64,000 nt of DNA from Microscillaceae bacterium (GCA_011390205.1 JAABSX010000005.1:62001-126000); one strand, 5' to 3'. Counted from the stretch's first letter, positions 1-9,670 are shown. Notes: generated by a model from the sequence alone, not told the origin. Made by a program: numbers and translations.

Positions 1-308
1 TGGTGTGCATTGTATTGCTGTGCTAGTTTATTGTATTCTTCTAAGAGTTTGGTAAATGCGATGTAAGGGTCTTTTACCAAGAGAAGGGTAGTAGAGACAT
101 TTTGCTTGGGTTGAAAGTCATCTTTGACAATGACAGCCGTGGCTTGGGTAGTATAGATGAAATTTTCATATTTAGGATTTGCCAAAAAACAGATACTTCC
201 TTCTTTGGCGGCTTCATCTATTTTTGCCAGTTGGTTTACTTTGGCGTTTTCATCTCCGATGATGTTTCCTTCTAGCAAGGAAGCGATTTGTTTGATTGTG
301 AAATCCAT
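1..308 (-). CDS. lpxD: UDP-3-O-acylglucosamine N-acyltransferase, N-terminal part (cut by window edge)
   Basis: Translating the minus strand from the ATG at 308 gives about 102 codons before the window edge. The product begins MDFTIKQIASLLEG and continues through FLANPKYENFIYTTQA and LLLVKDPYIAFTKLL. This is the N-terminal uridine-binding domain of LpxD, which N-acylates UDP-3-O-acyl-glucosamine in lipid A synthesis; the left-handed beta-helix part lies outside the window. The gene follows the HD-domain gene on the same strand with a 123 bp gap. An lpxD, HD protein and divergent porX arrangement is familiar in Bacteroidetes. Identity rests on the domain pattern only, as the catalytic histidine region is not visible. 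Confidence 0.88.
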   Translation of the reverse strand, partial: MDFTIKQIASLLEGNIIGDENAKVNQLAKIDEAAKEGSICFLANPKYENFIYTTQATAVIVKDDFQPKQNVSTTLLLVKDPYIAFTKLLEEYNKLAQQYNAH

Positions 309-431
309 TTATAATTCTGGATATGATGTTAAATTAAAATTAGATAAGGCTAAATTTACTGCAAAATTAATGATGCTTTCAGAATAAAAGGGTATGCTTA
401 CCCAAAAAACTCTGTCAAATCCTGTTTTTGT

Positions 432-1652
432 TCAATAATTTGCCCAACATAGGTAATATTTTTTGACAATTCTTCTGAGTGCCTTGATATTGGGCAGGTC
501 TGATGCCTGCGCAATGTCTTTGACTTCTCCTTTTCTGGTCAGGATATTGATTTTATCTCCTTTGGCAAGGTATGCCTCATTGCTGGTAGTGCCACTGACC
601 ATAAAGTAATGGATATGCTTGGGTTTGATGCCATAGTGTGCTATGATTTTTTCTTTCTTTTCTTTGATTTCTGCTTTGCTAACAGGCTCTGCACTAAGGA
701 GTAGTTTAAATAATTTTCTTTCTAAAAGCATCTTGCTCAGGGTAGAAAGTATAAAATCAGGATGGTGCTGCCAGGTTTTGATACAAGCCCAAATATCATA
801 ATCATCTAGTGAGAGAAAGGCATAAAGATAGTCCGTGTTTTTGGCAAAGTCTTGGGCTGTAGGGTTTTGGTCTATGAGTATTTCTAGCCCTTTCCCCCAA
901 AAAACATCCTTGCCTTTTTTGTGCAGATGTTTGGCACGTGTGAGCAGTTTGATGAGCATCTGCTCTGCACAGATATTGGTTTTGTGCAGATAGACCTGCC
1001 AGTACATCAGGCGGCGAGCCGTCAGAAAATTCTCAATGCTATAGATGCCTTTTTCCTCCACCAAAAGTGCTCCATCTTGAAGGGTCAGCATTTTGATAAT
1101 GCGGTCTGCACCTATTTTGCCCTCTACTACACCCGTAAAAAAACTATCTCTGAGCAAGTAGTCCATCCTGTCCATGTCTAGCTGGCTAGAAACCAACTGA
1201 TGCAAAAACCTTCGAGGGTAGGTATCTGTGAATACCTCAATGGCAGTCTGTAGTTTGCCCCCAAAGATTCGGTTAAGCTCTTGCATAATCATCAGCGAAA
1301 AATGCTCGTGGTGAATGTCTTTGAGCAGGCTAAACTCTAAGGTATGTGAGAAGGGCCCATGCCCAATGTCGTGCAGCAAAATAGCTATCTGGGCACTCTC
1401 TACCTCCTCATCCGAAATCTCAAAACCCTTCTGCCGAAGTGTGTCCAATGCCAAGCTCATCAAGTGCATTGCCCCTAAAGCATGGTGAAACCTCGTGTGC
1501 AAAGCCCCTGGGTAGGTAAGGTCAGAAAGTCCTAACTGCTTGATGCGCCTAAGCCGCTGAAAAAAAGGATGCTCTATAAGGTCAAAAATTAACTCCGTAG
1601 GGATAGAAATAAACCCATGCACAGGGTCATTGATGATTTTTTTCTTGTTCAA
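432..1652 (-). CDS. HD-domain phosphohydrolase (dNTPase-like)
   Basis: A 406-residue cytoplasmic metal-dependent phosphohydrolase of the HD superfamily, in the branch related to deoxyguanosinetriphosphate triphosphohydrolases. The metal-binding set is visible: H in TRFHHALGAMHL, the HD pair in LLHDIGHGPFSHTLE (near residue 94) and the later D in LDMDRMDYLLRD. The start is TTG at 1652: there is an in-frame stop shortly upstream, and the N-terminus MNKKKIINDPVHGF matches the conserved beginning of this family. It is divergent from porX, with 126 bp between the two starts, and upstream of lpxD on the same strand. The substrate is unknown; dNTP hydrolysis is inferred from the family. Confidence 0.85.
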   Translation of the reverse strand: MNKKKIINDPVHGFISIPTELIFDLIEHPFFQRLRRIKQLGLSDLTYPGALHTRFHHALGAMHLMSLALDTLRQKGFEISDEEVESAQIAILLHDIGHGPFSHTLEFSLLKDIHHEHFSLMIMQELNRIFGGKLQTAIEVFTDTYPRRFLHQLVSSQLDMDRMDYLLRDSFFTGVVEGKIGADRIIKMLTLQDGALLVEEKGIYSIENFLTARRLMYWQVYLHKTNICAEQMLIKLLTRAKHLHKKGKDVFWGKGLEILIDQNPTAQDFAKNTDYLYAFLSLDDYDIWACIKTWQHHPDFILSTLSKMLLERKLFKLLLSAEPVSKAEIKEKKEKIIAHYGIKPKHIHYFMVSGTTSNEAYLAKGDKINILTRKGEVKDIAQASDLPNIKALRRIVKKYYLCWANY

Positions 1653-1778
1653 AATGCTTTTTTCTTAATTTTAACCTAAATTAACAAAATAAGGTTATAA
1701 TCACAGTAACAAACAGGCTTTCTTTCGGGTCTTATTCTAAATGATTTTCTTTAGCAATAATCTTAAACCTTGTTCTCT

Positions 1779-3338
1779 ATGCAAAAATACTCAATTCTCT
1801 GGGCAGATGATGAAATAGAGCTGCTAAAACCACATATCCTGTTTCTAGAAAAAAAAGGCTATGAAATCACACCCGTCAATAGTGGGGCAGATGCCCTAGA
1901 TGAATTTCAAAAAAAACACTACGATATCATCTTCTTGGATGAGAATATGCCAGGCATGACAGGCATAGAAACCCTCACTCAAATGAAAGCCACAAACCCC
2001 AATGTGCCTGTCATTATGATTACCAAAAGTGAGGAAGAGCACATCATGGAGGATGCCATCGGTGCAAAAATAGCTGACTACCTCATCAAACCACTGAACC
2101 CTCATCAGATTCTGCTCTCTGTCAAAAAAATATTGGACAACAAACGCCTCGTCAGTGAAAAAACAAACCTCGGTTATCAGCAAGATTTCCGAAACCTTGC
2201 CATGGCTTTTGGAGAACACATGGACTATGAAGAATGGGTAGAGATTTACAAAAAATTAATCTATTGGGAGCTTGAAATAGAAAGCACAGACAGCAAGGGG
2301 ATGTCAGAAGTATTGGAAATGCAAAAAAGTGAAGCCAATACCAATTTTGTGAAATTTATCCGTGAAAACTACGAAGACTGGCTCAATGACCCTGACATAG
2401 ACAGGCCTGTACTCTCTCACCAACTGATGAAGAAGAAGGTCTTCCCGATGCTAAAAGAAGAAGAAACCGTGTTTTTTATCTTGATTGATAACCTCCGCTA
2501 CGACCAGTGGCGCATCATAGAGCCCCTCATCATGGAGCATTTTAATGTGGTAGAAGACAGTGCCTACTATTCTATCTTGCCCACTACTACTGCCTATTCA
2601 CGCAATGCCATTTTCTCAGGCATGACGCCCCTCGATATGTCAAAATATCACCCAGATATATGGAGTGAAGAGGGTGATGATGAAGGCAAAAACTTAAATG
2701 AAGAGGAGTTTTTGAGAAGGCAACTCAAAAAAAACAACCTAGATATAAAGTTTTCTTACAACAAAATCATTACACAAGCACAAGGCAGGTCTGTCTTTGA
2801 GCAAGCTGATAATCTATACAACAACCAATTCAATGCCTTGGTCTATAACTTCGTGGATATGCTCTCTCATGCCCGCACAGATATGAACATGATTCGTGAG
2901 CTTATGCCCGATGAATCTGCCTTCCGCTCCCTGACCAGATCTTGGTTTATGCACTCGCCCCTCTTTGATTTGCTCAAAAAAATCTCTGAGAAGCCCGTCA
3001 AAGTAGTCCTGACCACAGACCATGGCACCATCTTCGTAAAACGCCCCTTCAAAATCATAGGAGACCGCTCCGTCAATACCAATCTCCGCTACAAGCAAGG
3101 GAAAAATCTCAGCTATCAAGATGATAAAATCTTGGTCGCTTCTAGGCCTGAGCGTTTTCATCTGCCTAAAGTCAATGTCTCTACCTCTTATGTATTCGCC
3201 ATAGAGGATTATTTCTTTGCCTATCCTAATAATTTTAACTACTACGTAAATTATTACAAAGATACGTTTCAGCACGGAGGCGTATCTCTTGAAGAAATGA
3301 TTCTTCCCTTTGTGGTTTTAAAACCTAAAAATGCTTAA
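1779..3338 (+). CDS. porX: PorX-type response regulator with PglZ/alkaline-phosphatase-like effector domain
   Basis: A 519-residue two-domain protein. Residues 1-120 are a CheY-like receiver with acidic pair D10/D11, phospho-acceptor D54 in IIFLDENMPG and the conserved Lys in DYLIKP. A helical linker follows, then a PglZ domain of the alkaline phosphatase superfamily with metal/catalytic signatures LIDNLRYDQW (about 237) and PTTTAYSRN (about 268-275) and a late TTDHG. In Porphyromonas and Flavobacterium PorX is the response regulator that controls T9SS genes, and its PglZ domain has phosphodiesterase activity. The open frame begins at a TTG at 1770, but the ATG at 1779 gives the usual short N-terminus before the first beta strand, so I use it. 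No porY-like kinase is visible nearby, as is common. Confidence 0.92.
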   Translation: MQKYSILWADDEIELLKPHILFLEKKGYEITPVNSGADALDEFQKKHYDIIFLDENMPGMTGIETLTQMKATNPNVPVIMITKSEEEHIMEDAIGAKIADYLIKPLNPHQILLSVKKILDNKRLVSEKTNLGYQQDFRNLAMAFGEHMDYEEWVEIYKKLIYWELEIESTDSKGMSEVLEMQKSEANTNFVKFIRENYEDWLNDPDIDRPVLSHQLMKKKVFPMLKEEETVFFILIDNLRYDQWRIIEPLIMEHFNVVEDSAYYSILPTTTAYSRNAIFSGMTPLDMSKYHPDIWSEEGDDEGKNLNEEEFLRRQLKKNNLDIKFSYNKIITQAQGRSVFEQADNLYNNQFNALVYNFVDMLSHARTDMNMIRELMPDESAFRSLTRSWFMHSPLFDLLKKISEKPVKVVLTTDHGTIFVKRPFKIIGDRSVNTNLRYKQGKNLSYQDDKILVASRPERFHLPKVNVSTSYVFAIEDYFFAYPNNFNYYVNYYKDTFQHGGVSLEEMILPFVVLKPKNA

Positions 3339-3582
3339 ATGCACCCAAACTGAGGCTTGTATCACTTTGTGGAGTTCTTAAAAACTTACGATTAGGTGAC
3401 ACAATGCCCCAGTATTGCTTCGCTTTTTATGCCATAATTCTACTTAAAATAGATGAATACTACAAATACTGACATAATGACACATATAAATCACTATACA
3501 AGCCTTGGCATAAGCATTGATAAATACAGGGTGTATCTTACTGTGAATATATCTTTAAATCAATCATAAATTTCTTAATATA

Positions 3583-5493
3583 ATGGGAAAAATAATAGGC
3601 ATAGACTTAGGAACCACCAACTCTGTAGTAGCAGTGATGGAAGGTAACGAACCTGTAGTAATCACCAATAGCGAGGGAAAAAGAACTACCCCTTCTATTG
3701 TAGCATTTTTAGATGATGGCAAAGGCGAGCGTAAAGTAGGAGACCCCGCCAAACGACAAGCCATCACCAACCCTACCAACACAATTTATTCTATCAAGCG
3801 TTTTATGGGTAAGAGATACCAAGATGTGAGCGGCGAGCTTGGTCTGATTTCTTACAATGTAGAAAAAGGAAACAATGACACGCCCCGTGTGCGTGTAGGT
3901 GATAGACAATACACTCCCCAAGAGCTTTCTGCAATGATTCTTCAAAAAATGAAGCAAACCGCCGAAGATTACCTCGGGCAAACCGTTACCGAAGCCGTCA
4001 TCACTGTGCCTGCTTACTTTAATGACTCAGAAAGACAAGCTACCAAAGAAGCTGGACAAATTGCGGGCTTAGAAGTGAAGCGTATCATCAACGAGCCTAC
4101 CGCAGCAGCACTTGCTTACGGAATGGATAAACGTGACCGTGATATGAAAATCGCTGTATTTGACCTTGGTGGTGGTACATTTGATATTTCTATCCTAGAG
4201 CTAGGCGATGGTGTATTTGAAGTAAAATCTACCAATGGTGATGTGCACCTAGGTGGTGATAACTTTGATGACCTGATTATTAACTGGCTGGCAGATGAAT
4301 TTAAAAGCGATGAAGGAATAGACCTTCGCAAAGACCCCATGGCACTACAGCGCCTCAAAGATGCTGCTGAAAAAGCGAAAATTGAGCTATCAAGTGCCGC
4401 TAGTACTGATATTAACCTGCCTTACATAATGCCCGTAGATGGCATCCCTAAGCACTTGGTGCGTCAGCTAAGCCGTGCCAAATTTGAGCAATTGGCTGAT
4501 GGACTTTTCCGTAAAACTTTAGAGCCTTGCAAACTTGCCCTCAAAGATGCTGGTCTGCAACCCTCTGATATTGATGAAGTTATCCTAGTAGGTGGCTCTA
4601 CACGTATCCCTCGCATCCAAGAAGAAGTAGAAAAATTCTTTGGCAAAAAACCTTCTAAAGGTGTAAACCCTGATGAGGTAGTAGCCATCGGTGCAGCTAT
4701 CCAAGGTGGAGTATTGACAGGTGAAGTAAAAGATGTACTCTTGCTAGACGTAACGCCACTTTCACTAGGTATCGAGACCCTAGGAGGCGTGTTTACCAAG
4801 CTCATAGAGTCAAATACGACAATCCCTACCAAAAAATCTGAAACATTCTCCACAGCGGCTGATAACCAGCCTTCGGTAGAGATTCACGTGGTGCAAGGTG
4901 AGCGTGCAATGGCAAAAGACAACCGTACCATCGGGCGTTTTAACCTAGACAGCATCCCTCCTGCCCCTCGTGGTGTGCCTCAGGTAGAAGTTACTTTTGA
5001 CATAGATGCCAACGGTATCCTCAATGTATCTGCCAAAGACAAAGGAACGGGTAAAGAGCAGAAAATCCGTATTGAAGCTTCTTCTGGATTGACAGATGCT
5101 GAAATCGCTAAAATGAAGCAAGAAGCAGAAGCCAATGCGGAAAGTGATAAACTTGCCAAAGAAAAAATAGACAAACTCAATGGTGCTGATTCACTGATTT
5201 TCCAAACTGAGAAACAAATGGGTGAATTTGGTGATAAACTTTCCGAAAATCATAAAACTGCCATCAATGCAGCCCTAGAAGACTTACGCAAAGCTAAAGC
5301 TTCTGAAGATATTGGAGGAATAGACCTTGCTACCGAAGCCCTTAACAATGCTTGGCAGGCAGCTTCTCAAGAAATGTATGCCGCTGGTGCACAAGAAGGA
5401 GGAGACCCTAACGCCAACCCAGGTGCAAACGGAACGGGTGCAGATGATGTAACTGACGTGGACTACGAAGAAGTAGATGGAGATAAAAAATAA
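3583..5493 (+). CDS. dnaK: Chaperone protein DnaK (Hsp70)
   Basis: A 636-residue Hsp70. The ATPase domain shows the phosphate-1 motif GIDLGTTNS at the start, the phosphate-2 motif [10 protein letters not shown] (about 196-205) and the adenosine motif [11 protein letters not shown]. The substrate-binding domain and helical lid follow, with a glycine/asparagine-rich tail ending in [15 protein letters not shown]. Length and motifs are typical and nothing is missing. It folds nascent and stress-damaged proteins with DnaJ and GrpE, neither of which is in the window. It is a single-gene unit with 244 bp upstream and a strong intrinsic terminator 28 bp downstream. I could not identify a heat-shock operator in the upstream region. 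Confidence 0.98.
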   Translation: MGKIIGIDLGTTNSVVAVMEGNEPVVITNSEGKRTTPSIVAFLDDGKGERKVGDPAKRQAITNPTNTIYSIKRFMGKRYQDVSGELGLISYNVEKGNNDTPRVRVGDRQYTPQELSAMILQKMKQTAEDYLGQTVTEAVITVPAYFNDSERQATKEAGQIAGLEVKRIINEPTAAALAYGMDKRDRDMKIAVFDLGGGTFDISILELGDGVFEVKSTNGDVHLGGDNFDDLIINWLADEFKSDEGIDLRKDPMALQRLKDAAEKAKIELSSAASTDINLPYIMPVDGIPKHLVRQLSRAKFEQLADGLFRKTLEPCKLALKDAGLQPSDIDEVILVGGSTRIPRIQEEVEKFFGKKPSKGVNPDEVVAIGAAIQGGVLTGEVKDVLLLDVTPLSLGIETLGGVFTKLIESNTTIPTKKSETFSTAADNQPSVEIHVVQGERAMAKDNRTIGRFNLDSIPPAPRGVPQVEVTFDIDANGILNVSAKDKGTGKEQKIRIEASSGLTDAEIAKMKQEAEANAESDKLAKEKIDKLNGADSLIFQTEKQMGEFGDKLSENHKTAINAALEDLRKAKASEDIGGIDLATEALNNAWQAASQEMYAAGAQEGGDPNANPGANGTGADDVTDVDYEEVDGDKK

Positions 5494-5520
5494 ATCTTCA
5501 GTGATTCTCTAAAATAACAA

Positions 5521-5554
5521 AGCCTCACTACCGATAAAGTAGTGAGGCTTTTTT
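5521..5554 (+). terminator. Intrinsic terminator of dnaK
   Basis: A perfect 11 bp stem (AGCCTCACTAC with GTAGTGAGGCT) around a 7-base loop is followed by six T. It sits between dnaK and the convergent lipoprotein gene. The minus-strand side has only an interrupted T tract, so it should act mainly for dnaK. Confidence 0.92.
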
Positions 5555-5574
5555 GTGTCTTACACTTTGTTTTT

Positions 5575-5991
5575 CTACTCTACCGTAATCTTAAATGAGG
5601 CTTTCTTAGACAGCTCTCCTCTATAATTTTCGTAAATGATGATGGAAGAATTTCCTGCTTTGATTGCTTCAAAGATAAATGTCTTTTGGGCAGCATCGCC
5701 TCCAGGCATCCCTGCATTGGATTCATTGTCAAGTTTAACCTCTTCACTGAGCAGTTTGAGCGTCTCATCACCCTCTATCTTGTGCTCTGCCCAAAGCCCT
5801 ACCGAGCCGTGAACCTTGGTGCTAAAAGAAGCCTTTTGCCCTACTTTAAATGTGTATCTCTGAGGAGACAAAGCGTCAAGTTCTATCATATCTGTATTGT
5901 TTTCGGAGGTGCTTACTTGTGCAGTGCTAGCACAGCCAAAGTGCGTAAGCAGCAAGACAAACCCTAAGAATAATTTATGTTTTACTGTCAT
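5575..5991 (-). CDS. Chagasin-like (I42-type) protease inhibitor lipoprotein
   Basis: About 138 residues from the ATG at 5991 (MTVKHKLFLGFVLLL). The N-terminus is a short basic stretch, a hydrophobic core and a cysteine in the context THFGC, so export and probably lipidation are expected although the lipobox is imperfect. The mature part resembles the chagasin/I42 fold: a beta strand with FKVGQKASFST, a loop SVGLWAEHKI, a glycine-rich segment MPGGDAAQKTFIFEA and a final strand pair AGNSSIIIYENYRG. In that family three loops block papain-type cysteine proteases. The open frame extends upstream (another ATG at 6009), but that region gives no better signal peptide. The family call is moderately sure, the target unknown. 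It is convergent with dnaK. Confidence 0.62.
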   Translation of the reverse strand: MTVKHKLFLGFVLLLTHFGCASTAQVSTSENNTDMIELDALSPQRYTFKVGQKASFSTKVHGSVGLWAEHKIEGDETLKLLSEEVKLDNESNAGMPGGDAAQKTFIFEAIKAGNSSIIIYENYRGELSKKASFKITVE

Positions 5992-6146
5992 ATCAAAAAA
6001 TAATTTCATTACATTAAACGAGTACAAGTGTACGTAAAACAAAGAACATTGGCCAAGGTAGTTAAAAAGATATTTGTCTAATCTGTTGTTAATGCAAAGC
6101 AAGCTATCTGTTTGTGTCTTTTTAGCAAGCCCATCAAAATAAAAGA

Positions 6147-6854
6147 TTAGGCCAAGGCATTAAAAAGCAGTGCAGCCAATACTGCACCCACCACAGGCCC
6201 TAGGGCGGGCACCCAAGCATAGCCCCATTCGCTACTTCCTTTGATGGGCAGAAGTGTATGCATGATTCTGGGTCCTATGTCACGAGCAGGATTGATAGCA
6301 TAGCCCGTAGTGCCTCCCAGAGACAAGCCTATAGCCCAGACCAAGATGGTAACGGGCAATCCTCCTAAATTACCCAGCAAGGCAGTATCAGCACTTACAA
6401 AACTAAATATCACAAACAGCAAAGTGAATGTGCCTATTAGCTCAGATATAAAATTAAACAAGGGATTTTTAATGGCAGGCCCTGTACTAAAGCAAGCGAG
6501 CTTATCCTCTGAAGATTCTGTAGCATCAAAATGGGTTTTATACATTACCCACACACCCAGCCCGCCAAGGGCCGCACCGAGCATTTGCCCTGTGATGTAG
6601 GGAAGGATTAAGTGATACTCAAAATCTCCTTTTGCCACAAAACCCAAGGTAACAGCGGGGTTTAGGTGTGCGGCACTGCCTAGCTGACTGGCTACTACTA
6701 CACCTATGAATACGGCGAAAGCCCACCCTGTGCTGATGACCATCCAGCCCGCACCTTGTCCTTTGGTTTTTTGGAGTACTACATTGGCAACTACGCCATT
6801 GCCCAGCAAAATCAAAAACATAGTCCCCATGAGTTCGGCGATTAAATGCTTCAT
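6147..6854 (-). CDS. Aquaporin family channel, glycerol facilitator type
   Basis: A 235-residue, six-helix inner-membrane channel with both half-helix NPA motifs: LNPAVTL at about residue 65 and INPARD at about 188. The Asp after the second NPAR (NPARDIGPR) is the hallmark of aquaglyceroporins (GlpF type), which pass glycerol and small polyols as well as water; AqpZ-type water channels lack it. No glycerol kinase or glycerol-3-phosphate dehydrogenase gene is adjacent, so the physiological solute cannot be read from context. It is on the minus strand, 88 bp downstream of the aspartate kinase gene, and may be read through from it. Confidence 0.9.
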   Translation of the reverse strand: MKHLIAELMGTMFLILLGNGVVANVVLQKTKGQGAGWMVISTGWAFAVFIGVVVASQLGSAAHLNPAVTLGFVAKGDFEYHLILPYITGQMLGAALGGLGVWVMYKTHFDATESSEDKLACFSTGPAIKNPLFNFISELIGTFTLLFVIFSFVSADTALLGNLGGLPVTILVWAIGLSLGGTTGYAINPARDIGPRIMHTLLPIKGSSEWGYAWVPALGPVVGAVLAALLFNALA

Positions 6855-6942
6855 TTTTCTCGTAAATAGTTAGATTTTAAGATTAGAAAATCTAAATATA
6901 ATCAAAAAAAATATTTTCAAAAGCCTATTTCTGTGGGTTTTC

Positions 6943-8262
6943 CTAGAAAAGTCTCTGATGTAAGCGTACTAAGGCATCGTTTTTATCTTTTGTGCTGATA
7001 AGTACAGAGATGTTATGGCGGCTTCCACCAAAAGAAATCATCCTTACGGGAATACTTTTTAGGGCATCAAACACCTGTGCGGCTGTGCCTAGCTGCTCTG
7101 CTACAAAATCACCGACCACACACACAATGCTTTGCTCGTGGTCTATTTCTACATTTCCAAACTTTTCTAATTCGGCTACTATCTCAGCAAGGTGTGCATC
7201 ATTGTCTATAGTCAATGATACAGCTACTTCGGAGGTCGTAATCATGTCTATGGGTGTTTTGTAAGACTCAAAGATTTCAAAAATCTTTCTCAAAAACCCA
7301 TAAGCCATGAGCATTCGGGTAGATTTTATTTTGATGGCAGTGATTTGGTCTTTGGCAGCTATAGACTTGATGACAGGCTGTGCGTCTGTCAGCTCTTTGA
7401 TGGTAGTGCCAAGTGCTTCGGGCTGCATGGTATTGAGCAACCGCACAGGGATATTGTATTGCTGTGCGGGGTGTATGGTGGCGGGGTGCAAGATTTTAGC
7501 TCCGAAGTAAGCCAGCTCGGCAGCTTCTTCAAAAGAAAGCTCTGCTACGGGCTTGGTATTCTTGACGATTCGGGGGTCGGAGTTGTGCATGCCGTCTATG
7601 TCTGTCCATATTTGTATTTCTTCGGCTCTGAGGGCAGCACCTATGAGAGAGGCAGAGTAATCACTTCCTCCTCTTTTGAGGTTATCTATGCTTCCTGCTG
7701 CATTGAGGCAGATATAGCCCTGCGTGATAAAGAGCATTGTTTCTGGATACTCTTTTATTTCTTGATTGAGTGTTGCTTCAATAAAATTTAGGTCGGGCTC
7801 GCCTTCCTCTCCTGTTTTCATGAAATGCAGTGCTGAGAGGAAAGTAGATTTGATATTTTGCTCTTCGAGGTATGCGTGGAATATTTTGGTAGAGAGCATT
7901 TCACCTTGTGCTAAGATAATTTTCTCTTCTTTTTCTGTAAATGCGTCAATATCATTTGCAAACACAAGGAGGGTTTTGAAGTGTTCTTCTAAGATTTGTG
8001 TTGCTTTTTGTTTACCTATTTCACTTTGGAGCAATGTTTTTGTGAACTGCTCATAATGTGTTTTGAGTGTAGAGATGTGTTTTATAGCAAGTTCGGACTG
8101 GTTTTGATAGAGATATTCCGTAATCTCTACCAGTGTATTGGTCGTACCTGATAAAGCAGAAAGTACCACTACTTTCCTACCTGGGGTCTGTACCAGTTGG
8201 GCGATTTGCTTCATTCTGTCAGGAGTACCTACGGAAGTACCTCCAAATTTTAAAATTTTCAT
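6943..8262 (-). CDS. lysC: Monofunctional aspartate kinase
   Basis: A 439-residue aspartokinase that makes beta-aspartyl phosphate, the first step towards lysine, threonine, methionine and diaminopimelate. Visible signatures are the N-terminal nucleotide-binding KFGGTSVGT, the amino-acid kinase core with FITQGYI and RGGSDYSASLIGAAL, the WTDIDGMHNSDPR segment and two C-terminal ACT domains (roughly 300-365 and 375-439) for feedback control. No homoserine dehydrogenase domain is fused. It lies 52 bp downstream of ribH on the same strand, probably one transcript with ribH and the TPR gene. Feedback specificity (lysine or threonine) cannot be told from sequence. Confidence 0.95.
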   Translation of the reverse strand: MKILKFGGTSVGTPDRMKQIAQLVQTPGRKVVVLSALSGTTNTLVEITEYLYQNQSELAIKHISTLKTHYEQFTKTLLQSEIGKQKATQILEEHFKTLLVFANDIDAFTEKEEKIILAQGEMLSTKIFHAYLEEQNIKSTFLSALHFMKTGEEGEPDLNFIEATLNQEIKEYPETMLFITQGYICLNAAGSIDNLKRGGSDYSASLIGAALRAEEIQIWTDIDGMHNSDPRIVKNTKPVAELSFEEAAELAYFGAKILHPATIHPAQQYNIPVRLLNTMQPEALGTTIKELTDAQPVIKSIAAKDQITAIKIKSTRMLMAYGFLRKIFEIFESYKTPIDMITTSEVAVSLTIDNDAHLAEIVAELEKFGNVEIDHEQSIVCVVGDFVAEQLGTAAQVFDALKSIPVRMISFGGSRHNISVLISTKDKNDALVRLHQRLF

Positions 8263-8314
8263 ATTTTAATGTATTTATCTTGGGTGGTAAAAGAGATGTA
8301 TCTATGTAATGAGG

Positions 8315-8791
8315 TTAAAAGTTGAGCATTTTGATGGCAGTAGCTGCTGCTTCATCTCCCTTATTACCGTGTTTTCCACCTGCACGATCTAGTGCTTGCT
8401 GTTGGTTATCAGGGGTAAGCACGCCGAAGATGACAGGTTTGTTGTATTTTAGCCCCAAATCACACAAGCCTTGGGCTACTGCTTGTGCAATAAAATCAAA
8501 ATGTCTGGTTTCACCTTGAATAATACAGCCTAGACAGATGACAGCATCTATTTTAGAGTCTTGTGCCATCCATTGAGCTCCTAGGCAAAGTTCAAAACTG
8601 CCAGGTACAGTTTTGATGAAGATATTTTCTTCTTTTGCTCCTTCTTGGGTGAGGGTTTGGAAGGCTCCATTGAGTAGTTTTTCGGTAATTTCTTGATTCC
8701 ATTCAGCGACTACGATTGCGAAACGCCTGTTGCCAATATTTCCTAAGTTTTGGCTACTGTAATCACTTAGATTTTTTTGTGCACTTGCCAT
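8315..8791 (-). CDS. ribH: 6,7-dimethyl-8-ribityllumazine synthase
   Basis: A 158-residue enzyme that condenses 5-amino-6-ribitylamino-uracil with dihydroxybutanone phosphate to give the riboflavin precursor lumazine. Signatures include AEWNQEITEKLLNGA, VPGSFELCLGAQWMA, the active-site stretch CLGCIIQGETRHFDF with the catalytic His, and PVIFGVLTPDN followed by GNKGDEAAATAI. The length is normal, and the protein should assemble as a pentamer or 60-mer. It sits between the TPR membrane protein (151 bp upstream) and aspartate kinase. I see no FMN riboswitch in the short spacer. Confidence 0.96.
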   Translation of the reverse strand: MASAQKNLSDYSSQNLGNIGNRRFAIVVAEWNQEITEKLLNGAFQTLTQEGAKEENIFIKTVPGSFELCLGAQWMAQDSKIDAVICLGCIIQGETRHFDFIAQAVAQGLCDLGLKYNKPVIFGVLTPDNQQQALDRAGGKHGNKGDEAAATAIKMLNF

Positions 8792-8941
8792 TTTTATTGT
8801 GTGTTAAAAGAATGTTTTCTTTTGAGTCTGATGCTGTGAAGTATCTGTATGATTTGGGCTTTGTGGTATTAGGGTAATATACTTTTGGTACATTACCCAT
8901 TTTGCTTGTCTGCGCATGATTTAGCTCAGGGGCTTGCTTGT

Positions 8942-9670
8942 CTATTTAGTAACAAGTGCTTCTAGTCGAGCCTTGTATTTTTTGGCATCCGTTACTTCTG
9001 TATTGGCTTGATAAAATTCATTGATGATTTTATCATAAGCTGTGATTGCTTCGGTATATTTTTCTTGTTTTTCTAGTGCGAGCCCTAGTTTGATTAGATA
9101 TTGTGGTGTAAACTGTTCGTTGGGCTTATAATTTGCTGCTTTTTGATAGAAATCTGCGGCTTGCCCGTATTTTTCTAGCTCCATATAGTTATCACCTATG
9201 AGTGTGTATGCTCTTGCTTGCAGTATCAGGTCGCTGCTGCTAAATTGTTCTAATTGCTTGATAGACTCTTGATATTTTTCTTGTTTTAGCAAGATAAGCC
9301 CACTATAAAACTTTGCCAAGTTACCCGCTTTGGTACTTGGGTAATCCTCTGCGATTTCTTTGAATCCAGGGTAGCTATCATTGCCATTGAGTGCCAAGTT
9401 GAGGGAGTCATTTTCTAAGAAATATACTGCGGCAAATACTTCTTCTTGAGCTGTATTTTCTTGTTTATCCATCCAGTATCTGTACCCGAATATCCCTATG
9501 ATGACTAACACGATGATGCCAAGCCCTGCGCCGAGGAGCATTTGGTTTTGCTTGATAAACTTCTCGCTTCCAGCAACCTTTGCAGATAGGTCATTCTGTT
9601 GCTCTAGAAGGCTAGCATTGCTTTTAGTGCTTTGTTTTTGGGCGGTTTTATTTTTTTGTGTTTTACTCAT
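8942..9670 (-). CDS. Membrane-anchored TPR protein (YfgM-like topology)
   Basis: 242 residues. A polar, Lys/Gln-rich N-terminus of about 45 residues is followed by one strong membrane segment (MLLGAGLGIIVLVIIGIFGY, about 44-64) and a periplasmic TPR array. Repeat-like segments include AKFYSGLILLKQEKYQESIKQL, ARAYTLIGDNYMELEKYGQAA and YLIKLGLALEKQEKYTEAITAY, with D/NEF-type spacing. This topology resembles YfgM, an ancillary SecYEG/periplasmic chaperone partner, but the similarity is structural rather than diagnostic. In Bacteroidetes a gene of this type commonly precedes ribH, as it does here. Function beyond protein-protein interaction is not clear. Confidence 0.78.
   Translation of the reverse strand: MSKTQKNKTAQKQSTKSNASLLEQQNDLSAKVAGSEKFIKQNQMLLGAGLGIIVLVIIGIFGYRYWMDKQENTAQEEVFAAVYFLENDSLNLALNGNDSYPGFKEIAEDYPSTKAGNLAKFYSGLILLKQEKYQESIKQLEQFSSSDLILQARAYTLIGDNYMELEKYGQAADFYQKAANYKPNEQFTPQYLIKLGLALEKQEKYTEAITAYDKIINEFYQANTEVTDAKKYKARLEALVTK

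Noticed and set aside
157-387. 76-codon plus-strand frame near the left edge
   Set aside because: It is antisense to the clear LpxD N-terminus on the minus strand and has no family features.
2814-3275. 153-codon frame antisense to porX
   Set aside because: It falls inside the PglZ domain, whose motifs are on the plus strand.
8872-8898. GGGTAAT/ATTACCC hairpin between the TPR gene and ribH
   Set aside because: It is only a 7 bp stem without a T tract, too weak to call a terminator.
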